11,670 nt of DNA from JACDAN01 sp035707105 (GTDB taxonomy: Bacteria; Actinomycetota; Thermoleophilia; Gaiellales; Gaiellaceae). The notes beneath the pieces were generated by a model, which searched no databases, had not been told where the DNA came from, and was given only the letters and a program-made list of their open reading frames with translations. The stretch is taken from NCBI GenBank assembly GCA_035707105.1, contig DASSUI010000060.1:1-11670 (forward strand), written 5' to 3'. This document shows, one piece after another, positions 1-5,705 of the stretch (position 1 is its first letter; every line of letters starts with the position of its first letter). A program made the position numbers and the translations under genes.

Positions 1-155
1 GAGCGCATCAGTGCTTCGTTGCGGGCTTGCCGTTCTAGCCGTTCCTTCACAGTCGCGATGGTATGCGGCCGGTGTTGCCTCCGTATCGCGTTCGTTAAGG
101 CGCGTTGAGGGCCCGCGTCGACCCACGGGCCTACGGCCTTCTGATGTCTCACGAC
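1..155. other. No recognisable gene; left-edge intergenic DNA
   Basis: I see no convincing gene here. A 60-codon plus-strand reading frame (11-193) is open, but it is Arg/Pro/Ser-rich, has no ribosome binding site and runs into the 3' end of the DUF3455 gene on the other strand. The stretch is the downstream side of that gene and the beginning of the window, so a neighbouring gene may lie just outside. Confidence 0.4.
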
Positions 156-173
156 GCCGGCCACTTCGCCGGC
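156..173 (-). terminator. Candidate terminator hairpin of the DUF3455 gene
   Basis: GCCGGC at 156-161 can pair with GCCGGC at 168-173 around a 6-nt loop. The hairpin begins 17 nt past the TAG stop (190-192) of the minus-strand gene. No U-run follows it, so this is a GC-rich intrinsic-like terminator at best. Confidence 0.35.
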
Positions 174-189
174 TGATCCGGCCTCGTGA

Positions 190-750
190 CTAGTGCGCCC
201 TCCAGAGGAAGTAGTCGGCCGTGTACGGGACGGCGATCGTAGCGCCGGGCGTGCAGGTTCCCGCCGGAGCGACGCCCCCGGAGGTGTTCAGCCGCTGGAC
301 GTAGGTCGTCCTGCCCAGGCGTCCGTCGGCGGTCGCGACGGCCTGCAGGAGCAGCCATGCGATGTTGCCGGAGCCGGCGGAAGCCATCGCGATGCGTGCG
401 GCCTCGACGGAGCTGCCATCGTCGTTGAGCTGCCAGACCGGGCGCCCGGTCACGAAATTCAGATAGTGGGTGCCGATCGGCTGCAGGATGCCGGTCGTCT
501 TGTAGAGCGTAGCCTCCGGGTCGGTGAAGAGCCAGGTCCCGTTCGCCTGGCACGTGTACTTCTGGATGCCGATGGCGTGGAGGATCAGGAAGAGCCGTGT
601 GTCCGGGCTGTAGGTGCGTGGGTCCAGCGGATCGCCCGGCGCAGTCTGCGGCGCCGGACGCGCCCAGGCCGCCGTCGCGACCAGGCCGCACACGGCGACG
701 ACGGCGACGCAGGCGACGACGAGACGAACGAGGCGATAGTTGGTCTTCAC
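190..750 (-). CDS. Secreted DUF3455-domain protein
   Basis: A 186-residue exported protein of unknown biochemical function. The start is the GTG at 748-750. It is preceded on the minus strand by a strong Shine-Dalgarno run (AAAGGGGG) about 6 nt away, which I prefer to the in-frame ATG ten codons upstream. Residues 1-30 form a signal peptide: KTNYR n-region, a Val/Ala/Leu core and an Ala-rich cleavage site near AWA. The mature part matches my recollection of the DUF3455 pattern. It has an early YTCQANGTW segment, an FTDPEATLY box near 75-83, GTHY near 93-96, a Trp at 106, a TYVQRLNTSGG box near 149-159, a Cys at 166 and a final YTADYFLW. Cys67 and Cys166 could form a disulfide. The family occurs in bacteria and fungi without an assigned reaction. 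It appears monocistronic, with its own promoter and a hairpin behind it. The family call rests on motif memory. Confidence 0.8.
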   Translation of the reverse strand: MKTNYRLVRLVVACVAVVAVCGLVATAAWARPAPQTAPGDPLDPRTYSPDTRLFLILHAIGIQKYTCQANGTWLFTDPEATLYKTTGILQPIGTHYLNFVTGRPVWQLNDDGSSVEAARIAMASAGSGNIAWLLLQAVATADGRLGRTTYVQRLNTSGGVAPAGTCTPGATIAVPYTADYFLWRAH

Positions 751-778
751 GTGTTCCCCCTTTGGTGGCGGAGCGCTC

Positions 779-808
779 ACCCTCCCCGCTCCAAACGCAA
801 CCTGTCAA
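779..808 (-). promoter_or_regulatory. Candidate promoter of the DUF3455 gene
   Basis: Reading the minus strand, a perfect TTGACA lies at 808-803. It is followed after 18 nt by GAGGGT (784-779), a weak -10. Transcription would begin about 20 nt before the GTG at 750, leaving room for the Shine-Dalgarno sequence. The good -35 and leadered layout differ from most other promoters in the window. Confidence 0.4.
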
Positions 809-854
809 GAGCGTCGATCGTCGCGATGGATGTGGGGAGCCGGAGGAGGTGGCC

Positions 855-1007
855 GTGATCTGCCCTGCCTGTGCTAAGCGGGAGTTCGAGGACGAAGCTG
901 ACCCCGCTAGCACGCCGCACACCATTAGTCCCACAGCGCCGTGTCGCCCGTGGCGACCACCGGGGACGGGCGTCCCTGGGGGTTCAGGGACGCCCTCGAA
1001 CCTCTAG
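855..1007 (+). CDS. Doubtful small ORF, 50 residues, CxxC near N-terminus
   Basis: GTG at 855 follows GGAGGAGGT (842-850), with AGGAGG ending 5 nt before the start. The product begins VICPACAKREFEDEAD, a CPAC knuckle followed by an acidic stretch. It then becomes Pro/Thr/Gly-rich and ends at TAG 1005-1007. It would be transcribed divergently from the DUF3455 gene. Against it: the second half looks like non-coding translation, an 11-bp hairpin lies inside it, and an equally good GGAGGAGGT occurs by chance at 1114. It may be a fragment of a zinc-ribbon gene or noise. Confidence 0.25.
   Translation: MICPACAKREFEDEADPASTPHTISPTAPCRPWRPPGTGVPGGSGTPSNL
968..995. repeat. Perfect 11-bp inverted repeat, hairpin
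   Basis: GGGCGTCCCTG at 968-978 is perfectly complementary to CAGGGACGCCC at 985-995, with a 6-nt loop. It lies between two minus-strand genes and overlaps the 3' part of the doubtful ORF at 855-1007. It could be a GC-rich terminator on either strand or a structured RNA element. There is no U-run on either side. Confidence 0.5.
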
Positions 1008-1040
1008 GGGGAGAGGCACCCCGGCGAACCGGCGAAGAAC

Positions 1041-1077
1041 GCAGGGAGCCCCACATGCGGCCTGCGGGGATCCCTGC
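1041..1077 (-). terminator. Candidate terminator behind the small secreted protein
   Basis: The arms 1041-1052 and 1066-1077 pair over 12 positions with a single mismatch, around a 13-nt loop. On the minus strand the hairpin begins 11 nt after the TAG stop at 1089-1091. Minus-strand sequence past the stem is GTTCTTC, only weakly T-rich. Confidence 0.45.
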
Positions 1078-1088
1078 GTCAGACGCCG

Positions 1089-1256
1089 CTAGTGATGGCA
1101 GCCTCCACCGCCGGGAGGAGGTGGCGGCTGATGACCCGGACAGCCGGCGTTGCTTCCCGGGCCGCCGCCCGCCTCGGCGAACGCCGTCGGCGCAACCGAC
1201 ACAGCGAACGCGCACAGCGCGAACACCATCGCACCAACACGCTTGATCGTTATCAC
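1089..1256 (-). CDS. Small secreted Pro/Gly-rich protein with C-terminal Cys-His
   Basis: A 55-residue precursor of unknown function. The start is the GTG at 1254-1256, preceded on the minus strand by GGAAGGAG, with 5 nt between the GGAG and the GTG. Upstream in-frame sequence (Arg/Ser-rich) looks non-coding. Residues 1-28 form a clear signal peptide: ITIKR n-region, hydrophobic core MVFALCAFAVSV, and cleavage at or near AFA-EAG. The mature peptide would be only about 28 residues. It is almost entirely Gly and Pro, with GCPGHQ, a run of five Pro, four Gly, and a terminal CHH. Its two Cys and three His could make a disulfide or bind a metal. A hairpin follows the stop. I do not recognise a family. 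Signal peptide, ribosome binding site and terminator together make it more credible than its length suggests. Confidence 0.6.
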   Translation of the reverse strand: MITIKRVGAMVFALCAFAVSVAPTAFAEAGGGPGSNAGCPGHQPPPPPGGGGCHH

Positions 1257-1617
1257 CGGGGCTCCTTCCTGTCCGCAGACTCCCGACTGCGCCCGCCCCC
1301 AGGCAAAGTCAGGCCGTATCCACGAGTGTCCCACTCGCTCCGAGCCGTGTCCAGACGCGAAGAACGCGAAGCCGGACGGGGCTTGCTCTCCGAGAAACGC
1401 CGCACACCGCTTTGTCGTCTCGGATCGCGACCACGCGACGCGTCTCCAGCCATCCGGCCTGATTCGACTGGCTATTCGGGTGGCGCAGTCACGTGACCGA
1501 TGGCGCAAGTCGTGTGTGGGCGGTTGGTGCTGCGGTGCCGACCGCCCCCGGCCAGCGCGTTACGCGAGACGGTGGCCGCCGGCCTCGCCGTGACGCCACC
1601 TCTAGACTCGCGCCACT
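1257..1617. other. 361-nt intergenic region between divergent genes
   Basis: I see no gene here. It separates the minus-strand small secreted protein from the plus-strand 65-residue membrane protein, so it should hold both promoters. Visible structure: a 6-bp hairpin with a 3-nt loop (1323-1337) in the likely leader of the small secreted gene; a 10-bp palindrome GTCACGTGAC (1488-1497) between two TGGCGCA copies (1481 and 1501); and the TAGACT -10-like element at 1603-1608. Confidence 0.5.
1603..1608 (+). promoter_or_regulatory. -10-like element TAGACT, leaderless start
   Basis: TAGACT ends 9 nt before the ATG at 1618, and no Shine-Dalgarno site lies between. The same hexamer at the same distance precedes the gene at 9996. 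No clear -35 is visible. Confidence 0.5.
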
Positions 1618-1815
1618 ATGGCCGCAGGGCGCCTCGTTCACGCAGTGAAGCTCCTCGCCCGCGACGGGCGGATTCCGAGGCCGCTCAGAGGCCTCGTCGC
1701 ATTCGGCCTGCTGCCGATCCCTGGGCCGTTGGATGAGGCGGCATTGCTCGCGGCGGGTGTCCTGCTCCTCGCGTTCTACCGCGAGCCACTGCGTGACGCG
1801 TGGCAGCGCGCGTAG
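1618..1815 (+). CDS. Small membrane protein, 65 residues, unknown function
   Basis: A short protein with a basic N-terminus (KLLARDGRIPRPLR). It has a hydrophobic segment near residues 25-34 ending in PIPGPLDEA, a second near 41-54, and a charged tail (YREPLRDAWQRA). The likely topology is a membrane hairpin whose turn is the PIPGP-LDEA segment. That layout loosely recalls the DUF1232/YkvA core (hydrophobic, Pro-rich turn, acidic residue, hydrophobic), but it is too short for me to assign it. The ATG at 1618 is chosen because it is the first start in frame and has the -10-like hexamer 9 nt upstream. Codon use is typical of the neighbours. It is separated from the next gene by a small hairpin. 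Confidence 0.6.
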   Translation: MAAGRLVHAVKLLARDGRIPRPLRGLVAFGLLPIPGPLDEAALLAAGVLLLAFYREPLRDAWQRA

Positions 1816-1831
1816 CGGACGAACCCGTCCG
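1816..1831. repeat. Short hairpin after the 65-residue gene
   Basis: CGGACG at 1816-1821 pairs perfectly with CGTCCG at 1826-1831 around a 4-nt loop, immediately after the TAG stop (1813-1815). It may act as a weak terminator separating this gene from the one at 1890. There is no U-run. Confidence 0.3.
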
Positions 1832-1875
1832 ATCCAGCTCGCGGCATCTCCAACCATCGCGTGCGGGCCCCTTCC

Positions 1876-1881
1876 TATCAT
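1876..1881 (+). promoter_or_regulatory. -10-like element TATCAT, leaderless start
   Basis: TATCAT ends 8 nt before the ATG at 1890, and the spacer is a C-rich stretch without a Shine-Dalgarno site. It is the best match to the TATAAT consensus among the protein-gene promoters here. Confidence 0.55.
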
Positions 1882-1889
1882 TCTCCCCC

Positions 1890-2348
1890 ATGGACACGGC
1901 CGAGTTCCTCGAGGGCGAACGGGGCGTGATCATCGACGCGGCCGAGACCGCGCTCGGGCGGGTGCACGCGGAGCACTACGAGTCGGCCGGCCGGGAAGAG
2001 GTCCGCCGCCGGCTCGAGGCGCTGTTCGACCATCTGCTCGACGGGCTGGCGCGCCGGGATCTGACGCCGATGGTCCAGTACGCAGAGCAGGTCGCCGAAG
2101 AGCGTTTCAACGCGGGCTACGACCTCGCCGAAGTGCAGGTCGCGTTCAACGCGCTCGAGGAGGCCACGTGGGCCCGGGTGCTCGAGGGCCTTCCGACGAA
2201 CGAGCTCGCGGAGGCACTCGGGCTCGTCGGAACGATCCTCGGGTGCGGGAAGGACGCCCTGGCCCGGCGGTACGTCTCGCTCGCCGCGCAGACGCACGCC
2301 CCCTCGCTCGACCTTCGAGCGTTGTTCACGGGCATCGAGCGCGCCTGA
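1890..2348 (+). CDS. Helical protein resembling RsbRD N-terminal (sensor) domain
   Basis: A 152-residue soluble protein predicted to be almost all helical, with no signal peptide or membrane segment. The ATG at 1890 is preferred over in-frame starts back to 1800, because the upstream codons encode low-quality Arg/Ser sequence and the TATCAT element lies just before it. The pattern is an acidic N-terminal helix, YESAGREEVRRRLEALFDHLLDGL, a basic turn, then FNAGYDLAEVQVAFNALEEATW and a Cys-containing helix near GTILGCGKDAL. This resembles the RsbRD_N-type domain found at the front of stressosome RsbR paralogues and some histidine kinases (from memory). Here it is a stand-alone protein, without the STAS or kinase domain normally attached. 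It might bind a partner or ligand and influence a signalling protein encoded elsewhere. No kinase, STAS or sigma-factor gene lies in the window. The gene is real; the family is uncertain. Confidence 0.7.
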   Translation: MDTAEFLEGERGVIIDAAETALGRVHAEHYESAGREEVRRRLEALFDHLLDGLARRDLTPMVQYAEQVAEERFNAGYDLAEVQVAFNALEEATWARVLEGLPTNELAEALGLVGTILGCGKDALARRYVSLAAQTHAPSLDLRALFTGIERA

Positions 2349-2388
2349 GCGGGCACGCGTAGATCGCAGATCCTTTACTGCTTGCGCG

Positions 2389-2394
2389 TACGAT
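2389..2394 (+). promoter_or_regulatory. -10-like element TACGAT before the subtilase
   Basis: TACGAT ends 7 nt before the CTG at 2402, the same geometry seen at other genes here. It argues for translation starting at that CTG on a leaderless mRNA. Confidence 0.4.
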
Positions 2395-2401
2395 TCCGCG
2401 T

Positions 2402-4858
2402 CTGAGACGCGCGGCGTTCCTGGGGGTCTTGCTGCTGGCGGCGCTGCCCGCGCTTGCGTCCGCGCGCCCGCAGGCGGCCCAGCCCCCGGGACAGATGGTC
2501 GAGGTCGTCGTCGAGCTCGCCTCGCCCTCGGCCGCCCGGTCGCGTCTCCCCCGCTCGCACGCCCGACTCGATCTCGGCTCGCACGCCGCTCTCCACCGCC
2601 TGACGCGCATCCGGGCCGAGCAGGAGCAGGTCGCGGGCCGGATTGCCGACGCCTTGCCCGAGGCCCGCATCCGGTGGCGCTACCGGATCGTGCTCAACGG
2701 CCTCGCAGTCGTGCTCCCGGCCCGAGCCGTCCCGCGGCTCGAGCGGGTCGACGGCGTGACCGCCGTCCACGAGAGCTCGCGCTACCGCGCGCAGCTCGAC
2801 CGCAGCCCGACCGCGATCGGCGCTCCCACCCTCTGGGGGCCCGGCCTGTCCACCGCCGGTCAGGGGGTGAAGATCGCGATCATCGACGACGGCATCGACC
2901 AGCGGCACCCGTTCTTCGACCCGACCGGCTACGCGATGCCGGCCGGGTTCCCGAAGGGCCAGGCTGCGTACACGACCGGGAAGGTGATCGCGGCCCGGTC
3001 CTTCCCGCCGCCCTCGCCGCGCGCCCGCTTCGCGGAGCTGCCGCTGGACCCCGCGGAGTCCGAGCATGGCACGCACGTCGCCGGCATCGCGGCCGGGAAC
3101 AACGGCACGCCCGTCCAGATCGGAGGAGGCCAGGCGAGGCTCTCCGGCGTGGCCCCGCGAGCCTACCTCGGCAACTACCGCGTCCTCACGATCCCGACCG
3201 CGGCCAACGTCGGGCTGGACGGAAACTCGCCTGAGATCGCGGCGGCGATCGAGGCGGCCGTCCAGGACGGGATGGACGTGATCAACCTCTCGATCGGCGA
3301 GCCGGAGATCGCTCCGTCCCGCGACCTCGTCGTGCGCGCGATCGAGGGGGCGGCCAGGGCCGGCGTCGTCACCGCCGTCTCCGCCGGGAACGACCACGAC
3401 GCGTTCGGCCGCGGCTCCGTCTCGTCGCCGGGCTCCGCCTCTTCGGCGATCACCGTCGGCGCCACGACGATCGACCGCCGTATGGCCGGGTTTTCCGCCG
3501 CAGGCCCGACGCCGGTCTCGCTCCGCCTCAAGCCCGAGGTCTCCGCGCCGGGCGTGAACATCATCTCGGCCGCGCCGGCGCGGAAGAACCTCTGGCAGGA
3601 GCTCAGCGGGACGAGCATGGCGGCGCCGCACGTCGCGGGGGCGGCGGCGCTGCTCCTCGAGCGCCACCCGACGTGGACGCCGGCACAGGTGAAGTCCGCG
3701 CTGGTGTCGACCGGCCGCACGGCGACGGACGGCTCCCACGAGGCGAGCCCGAGCCGTCAGGGCGGCGGCTCCGTCGACCTGCCCCGCGCCGACCAGCCGC
3801 TGATCTTCACGGCGCCCTCGGCCGTCTCGTTCGGCTTCGTCCGGCTCGGCAGGTCCGTCGTGCGACGCGTGTCCCTCTCGGACGCCGGCGGCGGTGCGGG
3901 CGAATGGACGCTCTCTGCGGCGCTCCAGGGCCGCCCGGCGGGCATCCGCCTCGACGTGGCGTCGCGCGCCTCGGTGCCTGGCGCCGTGCAGGTGCGCGTC
4001 TCCACGCCGAGGACGGGTCGGGGCGCCGAGTTCTCCGGCTTCCTCGTCCTGCGCCGGGGCGCCGACACCCGTCGGGTGCCCTTCTGGGGCCGGCTCACGG
4101 CGCCGCGGCTCGCGCGACAGCCGGCCAGGCGCCTGATCCGAACCGGCACGTATCGCGGCAACACGCGGGGCCGGCGCGCCCTCGTCACGGCCTACCGGTA
4201 TCCGGAGAACCCGACAGGAAGCGGCGTCGACCGGATCCTCCGCGGCCCCGAGCAAGTCTTCCGTGTGCGCCTGCGCCGACCAGCGGAGAACTTCGGGGTC
4301 ACGATCCTCTCGCGGCGCGGGAGCGCGCGCGTGCAGCCCAGGATCGTCGTCGGCAAGGATGAGAACCGGCTCGCCGGGCCGACGGCGCTGCCGCTGAACA
4401 CGAACCCGTACCTTCCCACCTTCTTCGAGCGGGTGCCCACGGTGTCGGTTCTCCGGCCCACGGCCGGGACCTACCACGTCGTCTTCGACAGCACGACCAG
4501 CGCCGGCGCGGGCCGGTTCTCGTTTCGCTTCTGGATCGACGACCGGAGGCCGCCGCAAGTTCGCATCGTGGGCCGGTCCGTCCGCTCGGGCGGGACGCTC
4601 GTCTTCCGCGCCTCGGACGCCGGTGCCGGCATCGACCCGGGGACGATCTTCGCCAGCGTCGCCGGCAGCAGCCGGACGCCGACCTACTCGTCGAACGGCA
4701 ACCGGATGACAATCACGGTCCCGGTCGGCCGGCTCCCCTCCGGACGCCACCGCGTCGTCCTCCAGGTCTCGGACCGCCAGGAGGCGAAGAACATGGAGAA
4801 CGCGCTGCGCATCCTGCCGAACACGCGGGTGCTCGCCACCACGATCACGGTTCGGTAG
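2402..4858 (+). CDS. Secreted subtilisin-family (S8) serine protease with C-terminal domains
   Basis: An exported endopeptidase of about 818 residues. The start is uncertain. The first conventional start (TTG 2429) would give a signal peptide without a charged n-region. CTG at 2402 adds RRAAFLGV, giving a normal signal peptide (residues 1-21, cleavage after LASA), and it follows a -10-like hexamer. Residues about 30-130 look like an I9-type propeptide (MVEVVVEL; then LNGLAVVLP; VTAVHES). The catalytic domain spans roughly 135-440, with Asp162 in IAIIDDGID, His222 in HGTHVAG, oxyanion Asn330 in VSAGND and Ser405 in GTSMAAPHVAG. All four catalytic residues are present. The rest is beta-rich. 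One domain near 460-570 begins FGFVRLGRSVVR, a middle region follows, and an Ig-like region near 710-815 contains DAGAGIDPGT and VSDRQEAKNMENA. No membrane anchor or LPXTG is seen, so it is probably released. It appears monocistronic and converges on the gene at 4865 with a 6-nt gap. Confidence 0.93.
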   Translation: MRRAAFLGVLLLAALPALASARPQAAQPPGQMVEVVVELASPSAARSRLPRSHARLDLGSHAALHRLTRIRAEQEQVAGRIADALPEARIRWRYRIVLNGLAVVLPARAVPRLERVDGVTAVHESSRYRAQLDRSPTAIGAPTLWGPGLSTAGQGVKIAIIDDGIDQRHPFFDPTGYAMPAGFPKGQAAYTTGKVIAARSFPPPSPRARFAELPLDPAESEHGTHVAGIAAGNNGTPVQIGGGQARLSGVAPRAYLGNYRVLTIPTAANVGLDGNSPEIAAAIEAAVQDGMDVINLSIGEPEIAPSRDLVVRAIEGAARAGVVTAVSAGNDHDAFGRGSVSSPGSASSAITVGATTIDRRMAGFSAAGPTPVSLRLKPEVSAPGVNIISAAPARKNLWQELSGTSMAAPHVAGAAALLLERHPTWTPAQVKSALVSTGRTATDGSHEASPSRQGGGSVDLPRADQPLIFTAPSAVSFGFVRLGRSVVRRVSLSDAGGGAGEWTLSAALQGRPAGIRLDVASRASVPGAVQVRVSTPRTGRGAEFSGFLVLRRGADTRRVPFWGRLTAPRLARQPARRLIRTGTYRGNTRGRRALVTAYRYPENPTGSGVDRILRGPEQVFRVRLRRPAENFGVTILSRRGSARVQPRIVVGKDENRLAGPTALPLNTNPYLPTFFERVPTVSVLRPTAGTYHVVFDSTTSAGAGRFSFRFWIDDRRPPQVRIVGRSVRSGGTLVFRASDAGAGIDPGTIFASVAGSSRTPTYSSNGNRMTITVPVGRLPSGRHRVVLQVSDRQEAKNMENALRILPNTRVLATTITVR

Positions 4859-4864
4859 AGGCGC

Positions 4865-5095
4865 CTACGTGTTGCGGTCGCGCTCTTTGGTCGTCGGCAG
4901 CTGGGCGAGGTCGCGCTCCACGCTCGCCGCGAAGTCATCGTCCTCGGGACGGAGGACGCGCAGGTTCGACTTCCGCCGCTGACGGGCGCGCCGCCGGCGG
5001 CCTTCCAGCCCGAACCGTGGCGAGAGCCTCGGCCATTCCGCCGCGACCAGGACGGCGACGGCGCAGGCGAGCAATGCCATCCAGAGCCAGCCCAC
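4865..5095 (-). CDS. Small single-pass membrane protein with basic cytoplasmic region
   Basis: A 76-residue protein of unknown function. Residues 3-19 form one hydrophobic helix (WLWMALLACAVAVLVAA). A strongly basic segment follows at 32-42 (RRRRARQRRK), then an acidic patch PEDDDF and a polar tail. By the positive-inside rule the C-terminal part should be cytoplasmic. The start is GTG at 5093-5095. TAAGAT ends 6 nt before it on the minus strand with no Shine-Dalgarno site, matching the leaderless pattern here. The stop lies 35 nt downstream of the PGPGW-type gene's territory, on the same strand. Its own promoter suggests independent expression, though read-through from the upstream gene is possible. 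The basic linker could contact nucleic acid or phospholipid, but I do not recognise a family. Confidence 0.65.
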   Translation of the reverse strand: MGWLWMALLACAVAVLVAAEWPRLSPRFGLEGRRRRARQRRKSNLRVLRPEDDDFAASVERDLAQLPTTKERDRNT

Positions 5096-5101
5096 GGGTC
5101 C

Positions 5102-5107
5102 ATCTTA
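5102..5107 (-). promoter_or_regulatory. -10-like element TAAGAT, leaderless start
   Basis: On the minus strand TAAGAT ends 6 nt before the GTG at 5095. It lies in the 35-nt gap after the upstream gene, with no recognisable -35. Confidence 0.5.
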
Positions 5108-5130
5108 GCCTCGCGCGCGAGAAGGAACCG

Positions 5131-5514
5131 CTAGCCCGGGAAGTACGGGATGTCCCAGACGACGATCATGACGCCGATCAGCACCACCGCGAGGATGCCG
5201 GCCCCCAGCAGGAGGGCACGGCGGAGCGGGCTACCCTGCGTGACCTGGTCAACGGCCTGCTCGGCCGTCTCCAGGATTCGCTCGAGCCACCGCTCGGCCC
5301 AGGCGAACTCGAGCGCGAGCATCCCGAGCCCGACGATGATCACCGGGATGCCAGGCCCGGGCGTGACGAGCATGATGAGGCCCGCCGCCAGGACGAGGAA
5401 ACCCAGGCCGGCAAAGGCAACGCGGTAGGCCCGGTGTCGCTCACGGTGCCGTTCCTGCCGCGCGCGGACGCGCTCGATCAGCGGTGGGCGGCCGCCGGTC
5501 TCTTCCTGGTCCAC
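5131..5514 (-). CDS. PGPGW-type transmembrane protein
   Basis: A 127-residue inner-membrane protein resembling the uncharacterised PGPGW/TIGR02611 family. A charged N-terminal region (residues 1-29, rich in Arg/Glu/His) precedes TM1 near 33-50. The signature TPGPGIP follows at 51-57, then TM2 near 57-72 (VIIVGLGMLALEFAWAERW), an amphipathic helix and TM3 near 100-120. The canonical Trp after PGPG is replaced by Ile. The reading frame stays open upstream into the tRNA gene. I chose GTG 5514 because earlier starts would overlap tRNA-Asn and TAGTCT ends 7 nt before this GTG. The function of the family is unknown. It lies directly downstream of tRNA-Asn, and co-transcription with the tRNA is possible because no terminator is visible between them. 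Confidence 0.8.
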   Translation of the reverse strand: MDQEETGGRPPLIERVRARQERHRERHRAYRVAFAGLGFLVLAAGLIMLVTPGPGIPVIIVGLGMLALEFAWAERWLERILETAEQAVDQVTQGSPLRRALLLGAGILAVVLIGVMIVVWDIPYFPG

Positions 5515-5521
5515 CCGGAGA

Positions 5522-5527
5522 AGACTA
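5522..5527 (-). promoter_or_regulatory. -10-like element TAGTCT, leaderless start
   Basis: On the minus strand TAGTCT ends 7 nt before the GTG at 5514 and begins 15 nt after the tRNA-Asn 3' end. If used, its -35 region would fall inside the tRNA gene. Confidence 0.45.
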
Positions 5528-5539
5528 CGTCCGTCGTAA

Positions 5540-5614
<75 letters not shown>

Positions 5615-5633
5615 ACGCGGTAGCGGCCGCCGC

Positions 5634-5639
5634 ATGATA
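5634..5639 (-). promoter_or_regulatory. Candidate -10 (TATCAT) of tRNA-Asn
   Basis: On the minus strand TATCAT lies 19 nt before the mature tRNA 5' end. That would give a leader of roughly 12 nt to be removed by RNase P. No convincing -35 is seen at 16-18 nt spacing. Confidence 0.4.
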
Positions 5640-5660
5640 GCGATGCTCCAAAGCGGCTTT

Positions 5661-5691
5661 CCCTCGTGATCGTGCCCCCAGCGAGCGAGGG
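5661..5691 (-). terminator. Weak candidate terminator after dnaG
   Basis: CCCTCG at 5661-5666 can pair with CGAGGG at 5686-5691, 14 nt past the dnaG stop on the minus strand. The loop is long (19 nt) and no U-run follows, so the call is weak. Confidence 0.25.
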
Positions 5692-5705
5692 ACCGGCTGT
5701 AGGAC

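Noticed and set aside
1114..1496. ATG at 1131 preceded by GGAGGAGGT at 1114-1122
   Set aside because: The purine run is the complement of the five-Pro/four-Gly codons of the small secreted protein. The downstream translation is Arg-rich noise.
1257..1500. Riboswitch in the leader of the small secreted gene (c-di-AMP or c-di-GMP type)
   Set aside because: None of the conserved core sequences of those classes could be found; only a short hairpin is visible.
2375..4750. 791-codon open frame on the minus strand across the subtilase gene
   Set aside because: It mirrors the subtilase reading frame in very GC-rich DNA. The translation is Arg/Asp/Gly/Ala repeats without any motif, while the plus strand has all subtilase catalytic motifs.
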